From Pseudoalteromonas sp. FUC4 (GTDB lineage: Bacteria > Pseudomonadota > Gammaproteobacteria > Enterobacterales > Alteromonadaceae), in assembly GCF_008370255.1 (NCBI RefSeq), contig NZ_SEUI01000002.1:1-64000 (forward strand): 64,000 nucleotides of DNA, given 5' to 3'. Below, piece after piece: positions 1 through 8,468 of the stretch. Position 1 is the first letter of the stretch. Each line of letters begins with the position of its first letter. The notes under the pieces were generated by a model. The model searched no databases. It saw nothing but the letters and a program-made list of their open reading frames with translations, and was not told where the DNA came from. A program made the position numbers and the translations under genes.

Positions 1-423
<423 letters not shown>

Positions 424-651
424 AAAAGTTTTCATTCCCACTCAATTAAGAGATGAGAACTGCTCAATGAATTCTGAATTTATTTAATATCTTTCGATAT
501 TGAATTGACTGTGCCGAATAATTACCTAAATAACTATTCTGTTGGTCACTCAGTTTTCAATTGAGACTCTAATTTGTTTGCCTCGCTACGTAAGTAGTTT
601 GGCTGTTAGAACTCAATCTGTACGAGTGCCCACACAGATGATTGCTTTATA

Positions 652-664
652 TTGTTAAAGAACG
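652..664 (-). promoter_or_regulatory. rrn leader boxA antitermination site
   Basis: On the minus strand the leader contains GTTCTTTAACAA, close to the boxA consensus TGCTCTTTAACA that nucleates the Nus/SuhB antitermination complex on rRNA transcripts. It lies about 230 nt upstream of the 16S 5' end and about 45 nt downstream of the proximal promoter, the expected position. Confidence 0.85.
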
Positions 665-705
665 TTGCGATGATATAGTTAAACTTTATCTCGCTAGGGC
701 TGCGC

Positions 706-733
706 ATATTACGCTTTCCTATTTTTTTGTCAA
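706..733 (-). promoter_or_regulatory. rRNA operon promoter, proximal (P2-like)
   Basis: Minus-strand -35 TTGACA at 728-733 and -10 TAATAT at 706-711 are separated by 16 bp. A GC-rich discriminator (GCGCAGCCC) follows directly, typical of stringently controlled rRNA promoters. The region above the -35 is AT-rich, like an UP element. Confidence 0.85.
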
Positions 734-839
734 TACTTAAATTTAAACTTTCTAAAAAGATTCAATCTAAGTTTTACTTAACACCCTGAGTAGCTTATGC
801 CTCGCTATGCGTTGCGCTCTGCCGTCTCAGTGGGGTCGC

Positions 840-867
840 ATTATAGGGAGAACAGATTTTTACGCAA
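840..867 (-). promoter_or_regulatory. rRNA operon promoter, distal (P1-like)
   Basis: Minus-strand -35 TTGCGT at 862-867 and a perfect -10 TATAAT at 840-845, with a 16-bp spacer. The following GCGACCCC is a GC-rich discriminator, again the pattern of growth-rate and ppGpp-controlled rRNA promoters. It lies ~130 bp upstream of the proximal promoter. Confidence 0.85.
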
Positions 868-900
868 GTGTTTTATTTATAAAACTTTAAATAAAACACT
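867..900. repeat. AT-rich inverted repeat upstream of rRNA promoter P1
   Basis: Two perfect 12-bp arms (agtgttttattt at 867-878 and its complement at 889-900) flank a 10-nt loop and abut the P1 -35. It may act as an UP element, or as a weak stop for the transcript of the upstream TonB receptor gene, which is read in the same direction. No G/C-rich stem is present, so a terminator role is weak. Confidence 0.5.
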
Positions 901-1040
901 GTTCGCTGAGTATTTGAGCTAAACATATTAAAAAAACAACATAACGAGCACTTTATTAACATTTAATGCCTTTTAAAGTGTTTGTTATAGCCTGCGCTAT
1001 CAAGTAGTAATGTCTGTTGATCTGCTATTAAGCTATATAT

Positions 1041-3968
1041 CTAAAAGCTATAGTTAAAACCAGCGTAATAACGACGACCTGAGTAGCTAGTATTGAGTAA
1101 TCGCGCATCAGTGTCATTTCCTAAACGCGTTACTGATTCAGATTTAGTTAAATTAATAACCGCTGCGGTAAAGCTAAGCCCATCGTATAAATTTACGGAT
1201 GCATTTACATCGAGTTGTTCGTAAGGGTCTTGGTATACATTTAATCCGCTATTTAAACCAAGTACTGTTTCGCCTCTTTTATTATAAGAAGCGCGCACAT
1301 TAAAAGCGTCACCTTCATAATAAACAGAAGTGTTGTACTGATACTTTGCACTGCCTATTAATGCCGACTGACCAAACGCTTCACCATTTACTGTTACACC
1401 TGCTTTATTGGTTTTGTTATAGGTGTAGTTTGCATAAAAACCAAAACCATTATCAAACGCATGCTGAATAAATATCTCCGCGCCTTTAGATACTGCATCG
1501 GTACCATTACCTACAGTACTGTACGGAGCTATAGTAATAGTACCTGAATTTACTATATTATTTTTACCGACAAAACTTTGCTCTACATCGATCACCAATG
1601 GCACGACAAAGTTATCTACTTTTTTATGAAAAAGCGCCAATCCAACAGCAGAACCTTCGCCGTAATAATACTCAATAGATAAATCAGCTTGAACTGATTC
1701 AAATGGCTTCAAGTTTTTATTACCGCCACTGCCGCTAAAACCTGGCTGTTCATTAAATGCAGCTCTATCATCGGCCCATTCATCCGATACAAACGTAATA
1801 CGCTGCTGCGCACCTAAATCGCTGTAATCAGGACGAGACATTACTTTTGCTATTGCCCCACGAATAACTAAATCGTCAGTTGCATCCCACGCTATATTAA
1901 AGCTTGGTAATATTTGAGTGTCTTTGTTTTTTTGAGTGACTAATTGATAGTCTTCTACAAACCGAGCGTCACCTGTTACTGGCTCGCCTGTTTCGTCATT
2001 GGTGTGATCTAATTGGTAGGTATATAAATCAGTAGATGAAGTAAGTGTTTTTGTTTGCACAACACGCACGCCCAAATTACCTCTTACTTCACTAAATTCA
2101 AAATCACCTTGTATATAAAAAGCCGATATTTTTTCTTCTATATCGTAAACAAAGTTATCTTCAATGCGCGTATAAGGGTTGTAGTTAGCTGTCACTAAAT
2201 CACGATACTTGTCCCAGTCAACACTTGGCATTTGGTTTATGCTAAACCCACCTATTATATTTGTTTGATTGGTAAATACACCTTGTGCCAGCGGCATCCC
2301 ATCATTCCATTGATAACTATCGAACTGCGTTATTCCTTGCTCACTCGCTTCACCTGCAGCAATATCAAAATTAGGATCTAAAAAAAACGTATTACCTGTT
2401 TCTCTATGAAGTGTCGCATGGCGATATTTAGCGCCTGTTCTAATGGTTTTTAAAAAGCCCCAGTCAACATAAAAATCGACATCGGCTTGATAGTAGTTTT
2501 CTTCAAGCTCGCTGCGTACAAAGCTTGAGTTTGAAGAGCCCGCATCACGACCGCCTCCAACTCCATTTTGTAAGTTGGCGAGTGTGTTTGGATCAATATT
2601 AAGTGATACGTTATCTTGCTCTAGTGACCAACCAGCCGTTTGAGCTGCATTTTGTATAGCAGTGGCGTTTTCGCCGGCGTTTGAACTTTTATATGCGGCT
2701 TCCCAGCTTTCTTCTGGCCCTCCTTCTGATTTTGTATTACCCACAACAAAACGCGCTTTAAAATTATCGCCTTCATAAGTTAAATTAAAATCAAAAGTAT
2801 CTGAAGTAGATTCTTCACGTACATAACTGCCGCGCATCCACGGAAACTGCATATCATTTTCGACGCCGCTTGCCATTGCATCGTACTGCATACCTGTGAC
2901 AATAGTGCCCGACTCATCAATGTTTACATCAGTTAAAAAATTAGGATTTAAAGACCACTCTGGTATATCAATCACAGATTCTGTTCTGTCTTGCCCGAGC
3001 GTAAAGCCAAAGTAATTAAATCCAAGTTCTAAACGATTTGTTGGTCGCCACTGTGTACTAAATTGAATCCCCTCACGCTCACGCTTTTCATTAAGAACAG
3101 AGCCTCGCACAACTTGTGGAAACCAAACGCCATCGTAACTGCTGCCATTTACGTCATTAATAGTATCCCAACCGTTATTGTTATCAACTGCGTTACCATT
3201 AACATCAGTTGGTTGGCCGCCACCAGTGTAACGCCAAACATTTGCATCAGTTCCGCCCGAAAGAGTTCGGTTTGTTCGCTCCTGATACGTATAGCCTACC
3301 AATACACCTAAGTCTTCGTCATCGTTTTTCCATGAATATAACCCTGTAAACTGTGGTTCGTATTCTTTTGTAACATCAGCGTAAGTACTCTCTACATTAA
3401 ATACACCTGAGTTTGCATCCATACTCAAAGGTTTTCGGCTATGCATTAATACAGTGCCACCAACCCCCCCCTCATCTAAGCGTGCCTCTGGCGATTTATA
3501 AACCTCAACGCTTTCAATCATTGAAGACGGTAACAAAGCATAATCAAACGAACGCGAAGGCTCCCCTGGAGAAGATGCTATAAAATTACCATTAAGCTGT
3601 GTAAAGGTAAGTTCTGATGATAATCCACGAATACTGACAGATGAACCTTCTCCGCCATCACGCTCAATTACCACACCTGGAACACGTTGCAATGAGTCAG
3701 CCACATTTTTATCAGGGAACTTACCAATATCCTCAGCAGTAATTGCGTCTACGACAGATCCCGACATACGCTTAACATCTAAATTTTCGGCCATGCTAGA
3801 ACGTATTCCGCGCACTTCTATTACTTCCATCTCTTTTTTATTTATTGCATTTAGAGCTTCTTGCTCTGCATAGGCGTAACCTGAACCAAGCGCTGAAAAT
3901 ACAGATAAATAAAGTGATGATTTACAAAGTTTTGAAAAAGGGAGTGAAAAATGGCGTGTTGATAACAT
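1041..3968 (-). CDS. TonB-dependent outer-membrane receptor
   Basis: Outer-membrane, energy-coupled importer of the large receptor family common in Alteromonadales (TonB-Xanth-Caul type, often for carbohydrates). A signal peptide of about 34 residues ends at YAYA. It is followed by a TonB-box-like EVIEVRGIRSS and a plug domain with AEDIGKFPDKNVADSLQRVPGV and VSIRGL. A long beta-barrel closes with aromatic-terminated YYAGFNYSF. About 975 aa, full length. An upstream in-frame TTG at 4004 would add 12 residues; the ATG at 3968 gives a normal signal peptide, so I chose it, although neither start has a clear Shine-Dalgarno. The gene reads toward the rRNA operon. The substrate cannot be told: no polysaccharide-utilisation enzymes are adjacent. 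Confidence 0.93.
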   Translation of the reverse strand: MLSTRHFSLPFSKLCKSSLYLSVFSALGSGYAYAEQEALNAINKKEMEVIEVRGIRSSMAENLDVKRMSGSVVDAITAEDIGKFPDKNVADSLQRVPGVVIERDGGEGSSVSIRGLSSELTFTQLNGNFIASSPGEPSRSFDYALLPSSMIESVEVYKSPEARLDEGGVGGTVLMHSRKPLSMDANSGVFNVESTYADVTKEYEPQFTGLYSWKNDDEDLGVLVGYTYQERTNRTLSGGTDANVWRYTGGGQPTDVNGNAVDNNNGWDTINDVNGSSYDGVWFPQVVRGSVLNEKREREGIQFSTQWRPTNRLELGFNYFGFTLGQDRTESVIDIPEWSLNPNFLTDVNIDESGTIVTGMQYDAMASGVENDMQFPWMRGSYVREESTSDTFDFNLTYEGDNFKARFVVGNTKSEGGPEESWEAAYKSSNAGENATAIQNAAQTAGWSLEQDNVSLNIDPNTLANLQNGVGGGRDAGSSNSSFVRSELEENYYQADVDFYVDWGFLKTIRTGAKYRHATLHRETGNTFFLDPNFDIAAGEASEQGITQFDSYQWNDGMPLAQGVFTNQTNIIGGFSINQMPSVDWDKYRDLVTANYNPYTRIEDNFVYDIEEKISAFYIQGDFEFSEVRGNLGVRVVQTKTLTSSTDLYTYQLDHTNDETGEPVTGDARFVEDYQLVTQKNKDTQILPSFNIAWDATDDLVIRGAIAKVMSRPDYSDLGAQQRITFVSDEWADDRAAFNEQPGFSGSGGNKNLKPFESVQADLSIEYYYGEGSAVGLALFHKKVDNFVVPLVIDVEQSFVGKNNIVNSGTITIAPYSTVGNGTDAVSKGAEIFIQHAFDNGFGFYANYTYNKTNKAGVTVNGEAFGQSALIGSAKYQYNTSVYYEGDAFNVRASYNKRGETVLGLNSGLNVYQDPYEQLDVNASVNLYDGLSFTAAVINLTKSESVTRLGNDTDARLLNTSYSGRRYYAGFNYSF

Positions 3969-4137
3969 GAGAGAGGCTGTTCCATTTAAACTTGCTTTAA
4001 ACAAGCTAAAGCAAATAGTTAATCCTTTTACGTAATTATGTTACGTAATGGCAAATTTGCGCTAATTTTACATAGCCAAACTTAATCGTTTGTTAACGCA
4101 AATAAAAAATAGATTATTAAATAGCCATTACTGTTAA

Positions 4138-4842
4138 TTATTTTAAAGATATACTTTTAATAACTTCACTAAGCTCTAAAAGGGTTGGTTTCCCTCCATA
4201 ATAATTTGTATCAATATGATAACTATTGCCAACCCAAAAAGGCGCTTTAGTTGAGTTATGTCCATGTATTGAAAAGTCGACTCCATGACTTTTAACTACC
4301 TTATTTTGTTTAACTACTTCACGATCCCACAATAAAGATTGCACAATTAGCGATTTATCATCAGGGTAATTTTCCCAATCCCACGATTGTGCAAATGTAT
4401 GAGACAACCCAATTTTATAACCACGATACTCAAGTACTATTGAAAGCGGTTTAGTTAGTAACTCATCGCACATAACAATGAGCTTTTCACTTGATACCGA
4501 CTTGTGCCAATTGCCACCATTATCAGTCCATAATTTAAAAGCCGCTTTATCATCACTTAATAATGATTCCAACATTAAATGCTCATGATTACCTAGTATC
4601 ATACATGCCCTAATGGCTTGTAAGTATGTAAATAAATCATATGTTTTATCACCGCGATCAACAAAATCGCCCAGACAAAACAAAGTATCTCTTTCAAGGT
4701 TAAAATTTACCTTATTAAGTGCGTTTTTTAAGGCCGGTAAATCACCATCAAGATCGCCAATTACAAATACTCGGCACTCATCATTAATAAATATGGCTTG
4801 TTTTGAAGATACAGCCTGAATAGCGTTAATACCTATATCCAA
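4138..4842 (-). CDS. Calcineurin-like metallophosphoesterase (PPP-type protein phosphatase-like)
   Basis: Resembles the bacterial serine/threonine protein phosphatase / Ap4A hydrolase group (PphA/PrpE type), 234 aa. Visible motifs are GDLDG at 29-33, GDFVDRG at 58-64, GNHE at 84-87, His148, and HGH at 193-195. The first motif is normally GDxHG, so the metal-ligand histidine is replaced by Asp32 here. The start is TTG at 4842, supported by TAGGAG about seven bases upstream; no other in-frame start precedes the first motif. It stands alone between the TonB receptor and a ferredoxin gene. The substrate is unknown, and reduced or altered metal use is possible. Confidence 0.85.
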   Translation of the reverse strand: MDIGINAIQAVSSKQAIFINDECRVFVIGDLDGDLPALKNALNKVNFNLERDTLFCLGDFVDRGDKTYDLFTYLQAIRACMILGNHEHLMLESLLSDDKAAFKLWTDNGGNWHKSVSSEKLIVMCDELLTKPLSIVLEYRGYKIGLSHTFAQSWDWENYPDDKSLIVQSLLWDREVVKQNKVVKSHGVDFSIHGHNSTKAPFWVGNSYHIDTNYYGGKPTLLELSEVIKSISLK

Positions 4843-5056
4843 AATAGACTCCTATAGAATGCAATCTAAAACTTAGATTAATACTTGAGTTTATAAAGCC
4901 TTAAGGTAACACAATATAGTTGATAATTAATGAAGGTAATAAGATTTGATTGAAACTAAAAATGCATCACAGCGAACTTTAGCTACAAGCTAAATAATTA
5001 ATGTAAGTAGTGTTTTTGGCCTAAATTAAAAGCGGCTTAGCAAAATACCTGACCAG

Positions 5057-5305
5057 CTATTTACCGGTTAACCGCACAAATTTTTCTGCTAGTTCGTCCA
5101 AGGTTTCACGCTTATTAGGATCGGGCTTTATACAGTCAATAGGGCAAACACTTACACAGGTAGGTTTATCGTAATGACCTACACATTCAGTACATTTTTG
5201 AGGATCTATTTGGTATATTTTAGCGCCCATATAAATAGCCTCATTAGGGCATTCTGGGTCGCACATATCGCAGTTAATGCATTTACTATTTATGAGTAGA
5301 GCCAC
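5057..5305 (-). CDS. yfhL: YfhL-type 4Fe-4S ferredoxin
   Basis: A small cytoplasmic electron carrier of 82 aa with two [4Fe-4S] motifs. The first is C9-x2-C12-x2-C15-x3-C19; the second, C38-x2-C41-x8-C50-x3-C54, contains the long spacer typical of YfhL/Allochromatium-type ferredoxins. The opening MALLINSKCINCDMC closely matches E. coli YfhL. The start is GTG at 5305 with AAAAGG upstream. No partner gene is adjacent. Confidence 0.92.
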   Translation of the reverse strand: MALLINSKCINCDMCDPECPNEAIYMGAKIYQIDPQKCTECVGHYDKPTCVSVCPIDCIKPDPNKRETLDELAEKFVRLTGK

Positions 5306-5565
5306 TTTTTAGCCTTTTCAATTAATATCATTATAAAACAAAAAGATAGAGTTAAACTAAATGCTTTTTGACTACTTTTGATACAAGTCCAGTTCAATAA
5401 TAAACCTTTATTTTTCTTTAAATCGTAGCACACATTCGTAACACACCATTTTATTTTTAGGTGTAAATTGCAGCCACGAATTATGCCTATTTTTCTCTGT
5501 TGCTTTGTTGATCTCAATCAATAAGAATCGCCGCAAGGCCTTTATTTGTAAAGGTGATAACAAAG

Positions 5566-5769
5566 CTAATAAATTTTTACATAAATCGTCCTGTGGCAGC
5601 GCTTACCTATAACTATATACCGCTGTCTTTGCTTGCAAACCCTATAAAGCGCTTTTCCTAGGTGGTGCAGATTAATTCCTCTAAAAACGGGAATATCCAA
5701 AATATCAGGTGCTTTTGACTTAGTGACGACTACTTTAGAACTTGACTCATTTTTAGTGTTATCAAGCAT
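5566..5769 (-). CDS. Small ORF with FtsZ C-terminal-peptide motif; possible duplicated ftsZ-like 3' fragment
   Basis: A 67-codon ORF starting inside the 3' end of the cREC gene (40-bp overlap) with AGG five bases before the ATG. Residues 9-29 contain SSSKVVV followed by DILDIPVF. They align with the tail of the FtsZ-like protein encoded 0.6 kb upstream (ASSKMVI ... DIFDIPAF); the DNA around ctgatatttt is also similar. The remainder (about residues 30-67) is basic and unrecognised. It is either a degraded second copy of the ftsZ-like 3' end or a real small protein carrying the FtsZ tail that binds FtsA/ZipA-type partners. Expression is unproven. Confidence 0.45.
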   Translation of the reverse strand: MLDNTKNESSSKVVVTKSKAPDILDIPVFRGINLHHLGKALYRVCKQRQRYIVIGKRCHRTIYVKIY

Positions 5770-6062
5770 TGATGCCTAGCCAGTAAATTAATTTGTGTAA
5801 TTGCGCGTTCCATTTTAATACGTGCTGAGCTATTAGCTGAGTGAACGGCTATTGTTGGTGGTACAAAGCCATCAATAAACACTGCTCGCTCAATCCAAAG
5901 TAAAACGTCATAGCCAGTGCCTTTATTATCATTTCCTAAATCATGGTCAAGGCTGAGCAGTTTTACTTTACCAGTCTTCAAAAGTTCAATCACTTCATCA
6001 GGCCAATAGGCTCTTAACCAACCGGCTGGTGTTTCTCTTTCATCATCTAAATATACGTTCAT
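5730..6062 (-). CDS. Cyclic-phosphate-processing receiver-like (cREC) domain protein
   Basis: A 110-aa protein that looks like the standalone receiver-like family annotated as cyclic-phosphate processing. It has LDDERETPAGW (Asp6, Asp7, Glu8), SLDHDLGND (Asp39, His40, Asp41), GTGYDVLLWIE and VHSAN at 73-77. The acidic pair and the extra histidines are the proposed catalytic set of this family; the activity is predicted from comparative genomics. It follows the ftsZ-like gene in the same direction after a 75-bp gap, so it is probably co-transcribed. The last ~15 residues overlap the next small ORF and differ from the usual family end. Confidence 0.72.
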   Translation of the reverse strand: MNVYLDDERETPAGWLRAYWPDEVIELLKTGKVKLLSLDHDLGNDNKGTGYDVLLWIERAVFIDGFVPPTIAVHSANSSARIKMERAITQINLLARHQCLITLKMSQVLK

Positions 6063-6137
6063 AGATTTTTATCACTGAAAAATGTATTCAGACTCTGAAA
6101 GCAATAACTAACAACCCTTTAAGCTATATAATAATAG

Positions 6138-7229
6138 TTATTTTCCACATGGTGCTGGAGCTTGATTACGTATAAATGCTGGTATGTCAAAAATATCAGT
6201 TGATTCTGATTTAGCTTTATTCGATTTTTTTTCTTCAGGCTTTTTGTCTTTACCCAAGTCATCAATAACCATTTTAGAACTCGCGTCCGTAGCAATAACC
6301 AGTAGCTCATAATTGGTTGCTAAGCTTTCTATTTTTGAAACACCACAAATAACCAACGCATTTGGGCTCACCTGCTGGCGCACTGTATCGGTAATGAGGT
6401 TATAACTACCTAGTGAGATTTCATCTTTGCAATTTACTTGTATTATTACACCCGTACTTGACGACATATCCACTTGATTAACCAACGGGTTATTGAGTGC
6501 CCCATCAAGCGCAGTAGTTAGCTCGCTTTCTTCATTACATTTGCCTACCCCAAGTACAGCATCACCTTGGCAATCCATAATTTTAGCAAAATCGTTTAAA
6601 TCGACGTTTATTAAACCTTGAAAACAAAGCATATCTATCAACGATTTTATGAGTGAGTGGAGTATTTGGTTTGAGTGTTTAAACGCATCAAATAAACCAA
6701 TATCGTTGCCTAGCACTTCAATAAGTTGATCGTTTGGGAGAGTAATAACAGCATTAGCATGCTCTTTAAGTTCATTTAGGCCAGTTTGCGCTATATTGCT
6801 TCTAAACTCACCTTCACTACTAAATGGCAATGTAGCAACAAATATAATGGGCTTACCTTGCTCACTAGCAAGTTGTGCAATGTAAGGGCTAGCGCCAGTT
6901 CCAGTACCACCACCCAACCCTGTTGCACACAGTATGATATCGCAACCATTAATAAGCGTTAAAAGCTGCTCTTTACTTTCCTCTGCTGCTTGCAGCCCAA
7001 CTTTAGGATCGGCTCCTGCACCATACCCATGAGTGAGCTCTGCACCTATTAGTACAGCTTCATCACTTTGCGTATGCTCAAGCACCACTTTGTCGGTATT
7101 AACACTGTACAAGTGCGCCTGTTCAGACTCGCGTTGTTCAAAAATACTGTTAAGCGTATTACAGCCACACCCACCAATGCCAAATACACCGATTGATAAA
7201 CCATCATTTTGCTGAATTAATTGAAACAT
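6138..7229 (-). CDS. FtsZ-like tubulin-family GTPase (second, accessory FtsZ)
   Basis: A 363-aa cytoplasmic GTPase of the FtsZ family. It has a Rossmann-type start GVFGIGGCGCNTLN, VNTD, GYGAGADPKVG (68-78), the tubulin signature GGGTGTG at 106-112, LPND at 165-168, and the T7-loop segment NVDLND at 208-213 with both catalytic aspartates (210, 213). A short charged linker leads to an FtsZ-type C-terminal peptide DIFDIPAFIRNQ at 345-356. GTP hydrolysis and polymerisation are therefore plausible. The surroundings lack the dcw cell-division cluster, so this is a paralogue, not the housekeeping ftsZ. I chose ATG 7229 over GTG 7235 because AAGGAG lies six bases upstream of it. It is downstream of a WYL regulator and a hairpin, and upstream of a cREC gene. 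Its role is unknown. Confidence 0.85.
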   Translation of the reverse strand: MFQLIQQNDGLSIGVFGIGGCGCNTLNSIFEQRESEQAHLYSVNTDKVVLEHTQSDEAVLIGAELTHGYGAGADPKVGLQAAEESKEQLLTLINGCDIILCATGLGGGTGTGASPYIAQLASEQGKPIIFVATLPFSSEGEFRSNIAQTGLNELKEHANAVITLPNDQLIEVLGNDIGLFDAFKHSNQILHSLIKSLIDMLCFQGLINVDLNDFAKIMDCQGDAVLGVGKCNEESELTTALDGALNNPLVNQVDMSSSTGVIIQVNCKDEISLGSYNLITDTVRQQVSPNALVICGVSKIESLATNYELLVIATDASSKMVIDDLGKDKKPEEKKSNKAKSESTDIFDIPAFIRNQAPAPCGK

Positions 7230-7260
7230 AACCACTCCTTAACTTTTAAAGGAGCATAGC

Positions 7261-7289
7261 AAAAAGGTGCGTCAATTTTTGACGCACCT
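7261..7289 (-). terminator. Rho-independent terminator or attenuator between WYL regulator and ftsZ-like gene
   Basis: A perfect 11-bp stem (aggtgcgtcaa at 7265-7275 with its complement at 7279-7289) closed by a 3-nt loop. On the minus strand it is followed by TTTTTGCT. It begins 13 bp after the WYL stop codon and ends about 20 bp before the ftsZ-like Shine-Dalgarno, leaving no room for a promoter between them. It could therefore act as an attenuator. Confidence 0.75.
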
Positions 7290-7302
7290 AAACTAATTCG
7301 AA

Positions 7303-8277
7303 TTATTTATAAATGTTAGCGGTCGCTTTAAGCTTTGTAGTGATTCTTTGCCGCAGCTTTTCAGGTTTAATAACCTCTAGCCAATGAGCACATTTAAATA
7401 GCTCATCGGTTAATTGCTCGGTATCAATTGTATGGTAGGTAAGTAATACGTTTTTATCGTCAATCTGTTGCTTGTCAGTTAGCTCGCCAAGCTCAATAAA
7501 CCCTTGATTAACCGCAGAGTGGCTAGGCACTTTGACAACTAACTCAATCGCTTCTTGCTTCATTCCTTTATTAATCGCACTGCGTAACGACTTTAACTGC
7601 TCAGCACTTGGCTCTCGTCGTGTTTTTTGCAAAATGTGTATATTACGGATACGGTAAACCGGCATTTGATAGCATTTATCGTGAAGCGACCCCACCATAA
7701 ACTGCGCCATTAACACACCGCCTTGCTCAACTAAGTTATAAAAACTCAATTCAGCAAATTTTAGCCAATGCGCCTCATCATAAAGCACCCTATAAAGCTC
7801 AGCACTCACTGCTCGTTTATGTTTAATCGCATGCTCAAGTTGCGCAATTAACTGAGCATCAATATTCATTTTTAATAAAGGCCTAGGCAGTGTTGAAAGC
7901 CAGTCAGGCACATGACCATTAAAACGTTGAAGCGCCTGCTCAGCTTTAATATGTACGGACTGTTTAATCTCATTTGGTATCGATTGCGGTAGTAACTGCT
8001 CCAACAATAAATAATGCTCCGCTACTTCGCTGCTCATTACTTTTGAGTTGCCACCTCGCCACTGCGCGTTAATAGACCAACCATAAGGTTTACTGCGCAT
8101 ATCTTTTTCAAGACCAAAACAACCTTGATCGTAAAGTGATTGCAGGTCACGTTGGAGCATACGGGTTGATAATTCAACACCTCGTAGTGATAAGTTTTCT
8201 TGTAGCTGTTTGACTGAAATACTTAAAGGGCTGATAGGTATATATTCTAAAAGAGTTAGGTATCGTAAAGGTTTCAT
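7303..8277 (-). CDS. WYL-domain transcriptional regulator
   Basis: A 324-aa YafY-like regulator. An N-terminal winged helix-turn-helix (about 1-60, with SVKQLQENLSLRGVELSTRM and LQRDLQSLYDQG) is followed by a WYL-type ligand-binding region around 130-230 (LLKMNIDAQLIAQLEHAIKH, then FAELSFYNLVEQGGVLMAQF) and a C-terminal extension ending LRQRITTKLKA. The fit to the family is by overall pattern; the WYL triplet itself is degenerate. Such regulators often control defence genes and bind nucleic-acid-derived ligands. It is the first gene of a leftward run with ftsZ-like and cREC genes, and is divergent from the caspase-like gene, so it may control both directions from the 190-bp gap. Confidence 0.82.
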   Translation of the reverse strand: MKPLRYLTLLEYIPISPLSISVKQLQENLSLRGVELSTRMLQRDLQSLYDQGCFGLEKDMRSKPYGWSINAQWRGGNSKVMSSEVAEHYLLLEQLLPQSIPNEIKQSVHIKAEQALQRFNGHVPDWLSTLPRPLLKMNIDAQLIAQLEHAIKHKRAVSAELYRVLYDEAHWLKFAELSFYNLVEQGGVLMAQFMVGSLHDKCYQMPVYRIRNIHILQKTRREPSAEQLKSLRSAINKGMKQEAIELVVKVPSHSAVNQGFIELGELTDKQQIDDKNVLLTYHTIDTEQLTDELFKCAHWLEVIKPEKLRQRITTKLKATANIYK

Positions 8278-8418
8278 ATTTATTAGTCTTATAAGCTAGT
8301 AGAAAATTATCTAATTTTCATAATATGTTATTAATATCAATTAATTCAAATATCTAATTAAATTATTACATATCAAACAAACCTCTAATATAAATTGAAA
8401 TTACTAGTACTTTTGTTA

Positions 8419-8435
8419 CTGTAAGTACATTACAG
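8419..8435. promoter_or_regulatory. Candidate operator in WYL / caspase-like divergent region
   Basis: The inverted repeat CTGTAA-5 bp-TTACAG lies 34 bp upstream of the caspase-like start, in the AT-rich gap between two divergent genes. It has the shape of a dimer-bound operator. Assignment to the WYL protein is only a guess from position. Confidence 0.3.
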
Positions 8436-8468
8436 AGTCGATTTTAAATATTTATAAAGGGAAATAAT

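Noticed and set aside
424..1040. tRNA or small protein gene upstream of the 16S gene
   Set aside because: The region is explained by rRNA leader, boxA and two promoters; no cloverleaf or ORF was visible.
3063..3311. Plus-strand ORF inside the TonB receptor gene
   Set aside because: Antisense shadow of a well-supported receptor; no domain or ribosome site.
5290..5517. 75-codon ORF between the ferredoxin and the FtsZ-tail ORF
   Set aside because: Overlaps the ferredoxin start, has no ribosome site or recognisable motif; AT-rich random opening.
7033..7215. Plus-strand ORF antisense to the ftsZ-like 5' end
   Set aside because: Shadow of a conserved GTPase domain on the other strand.
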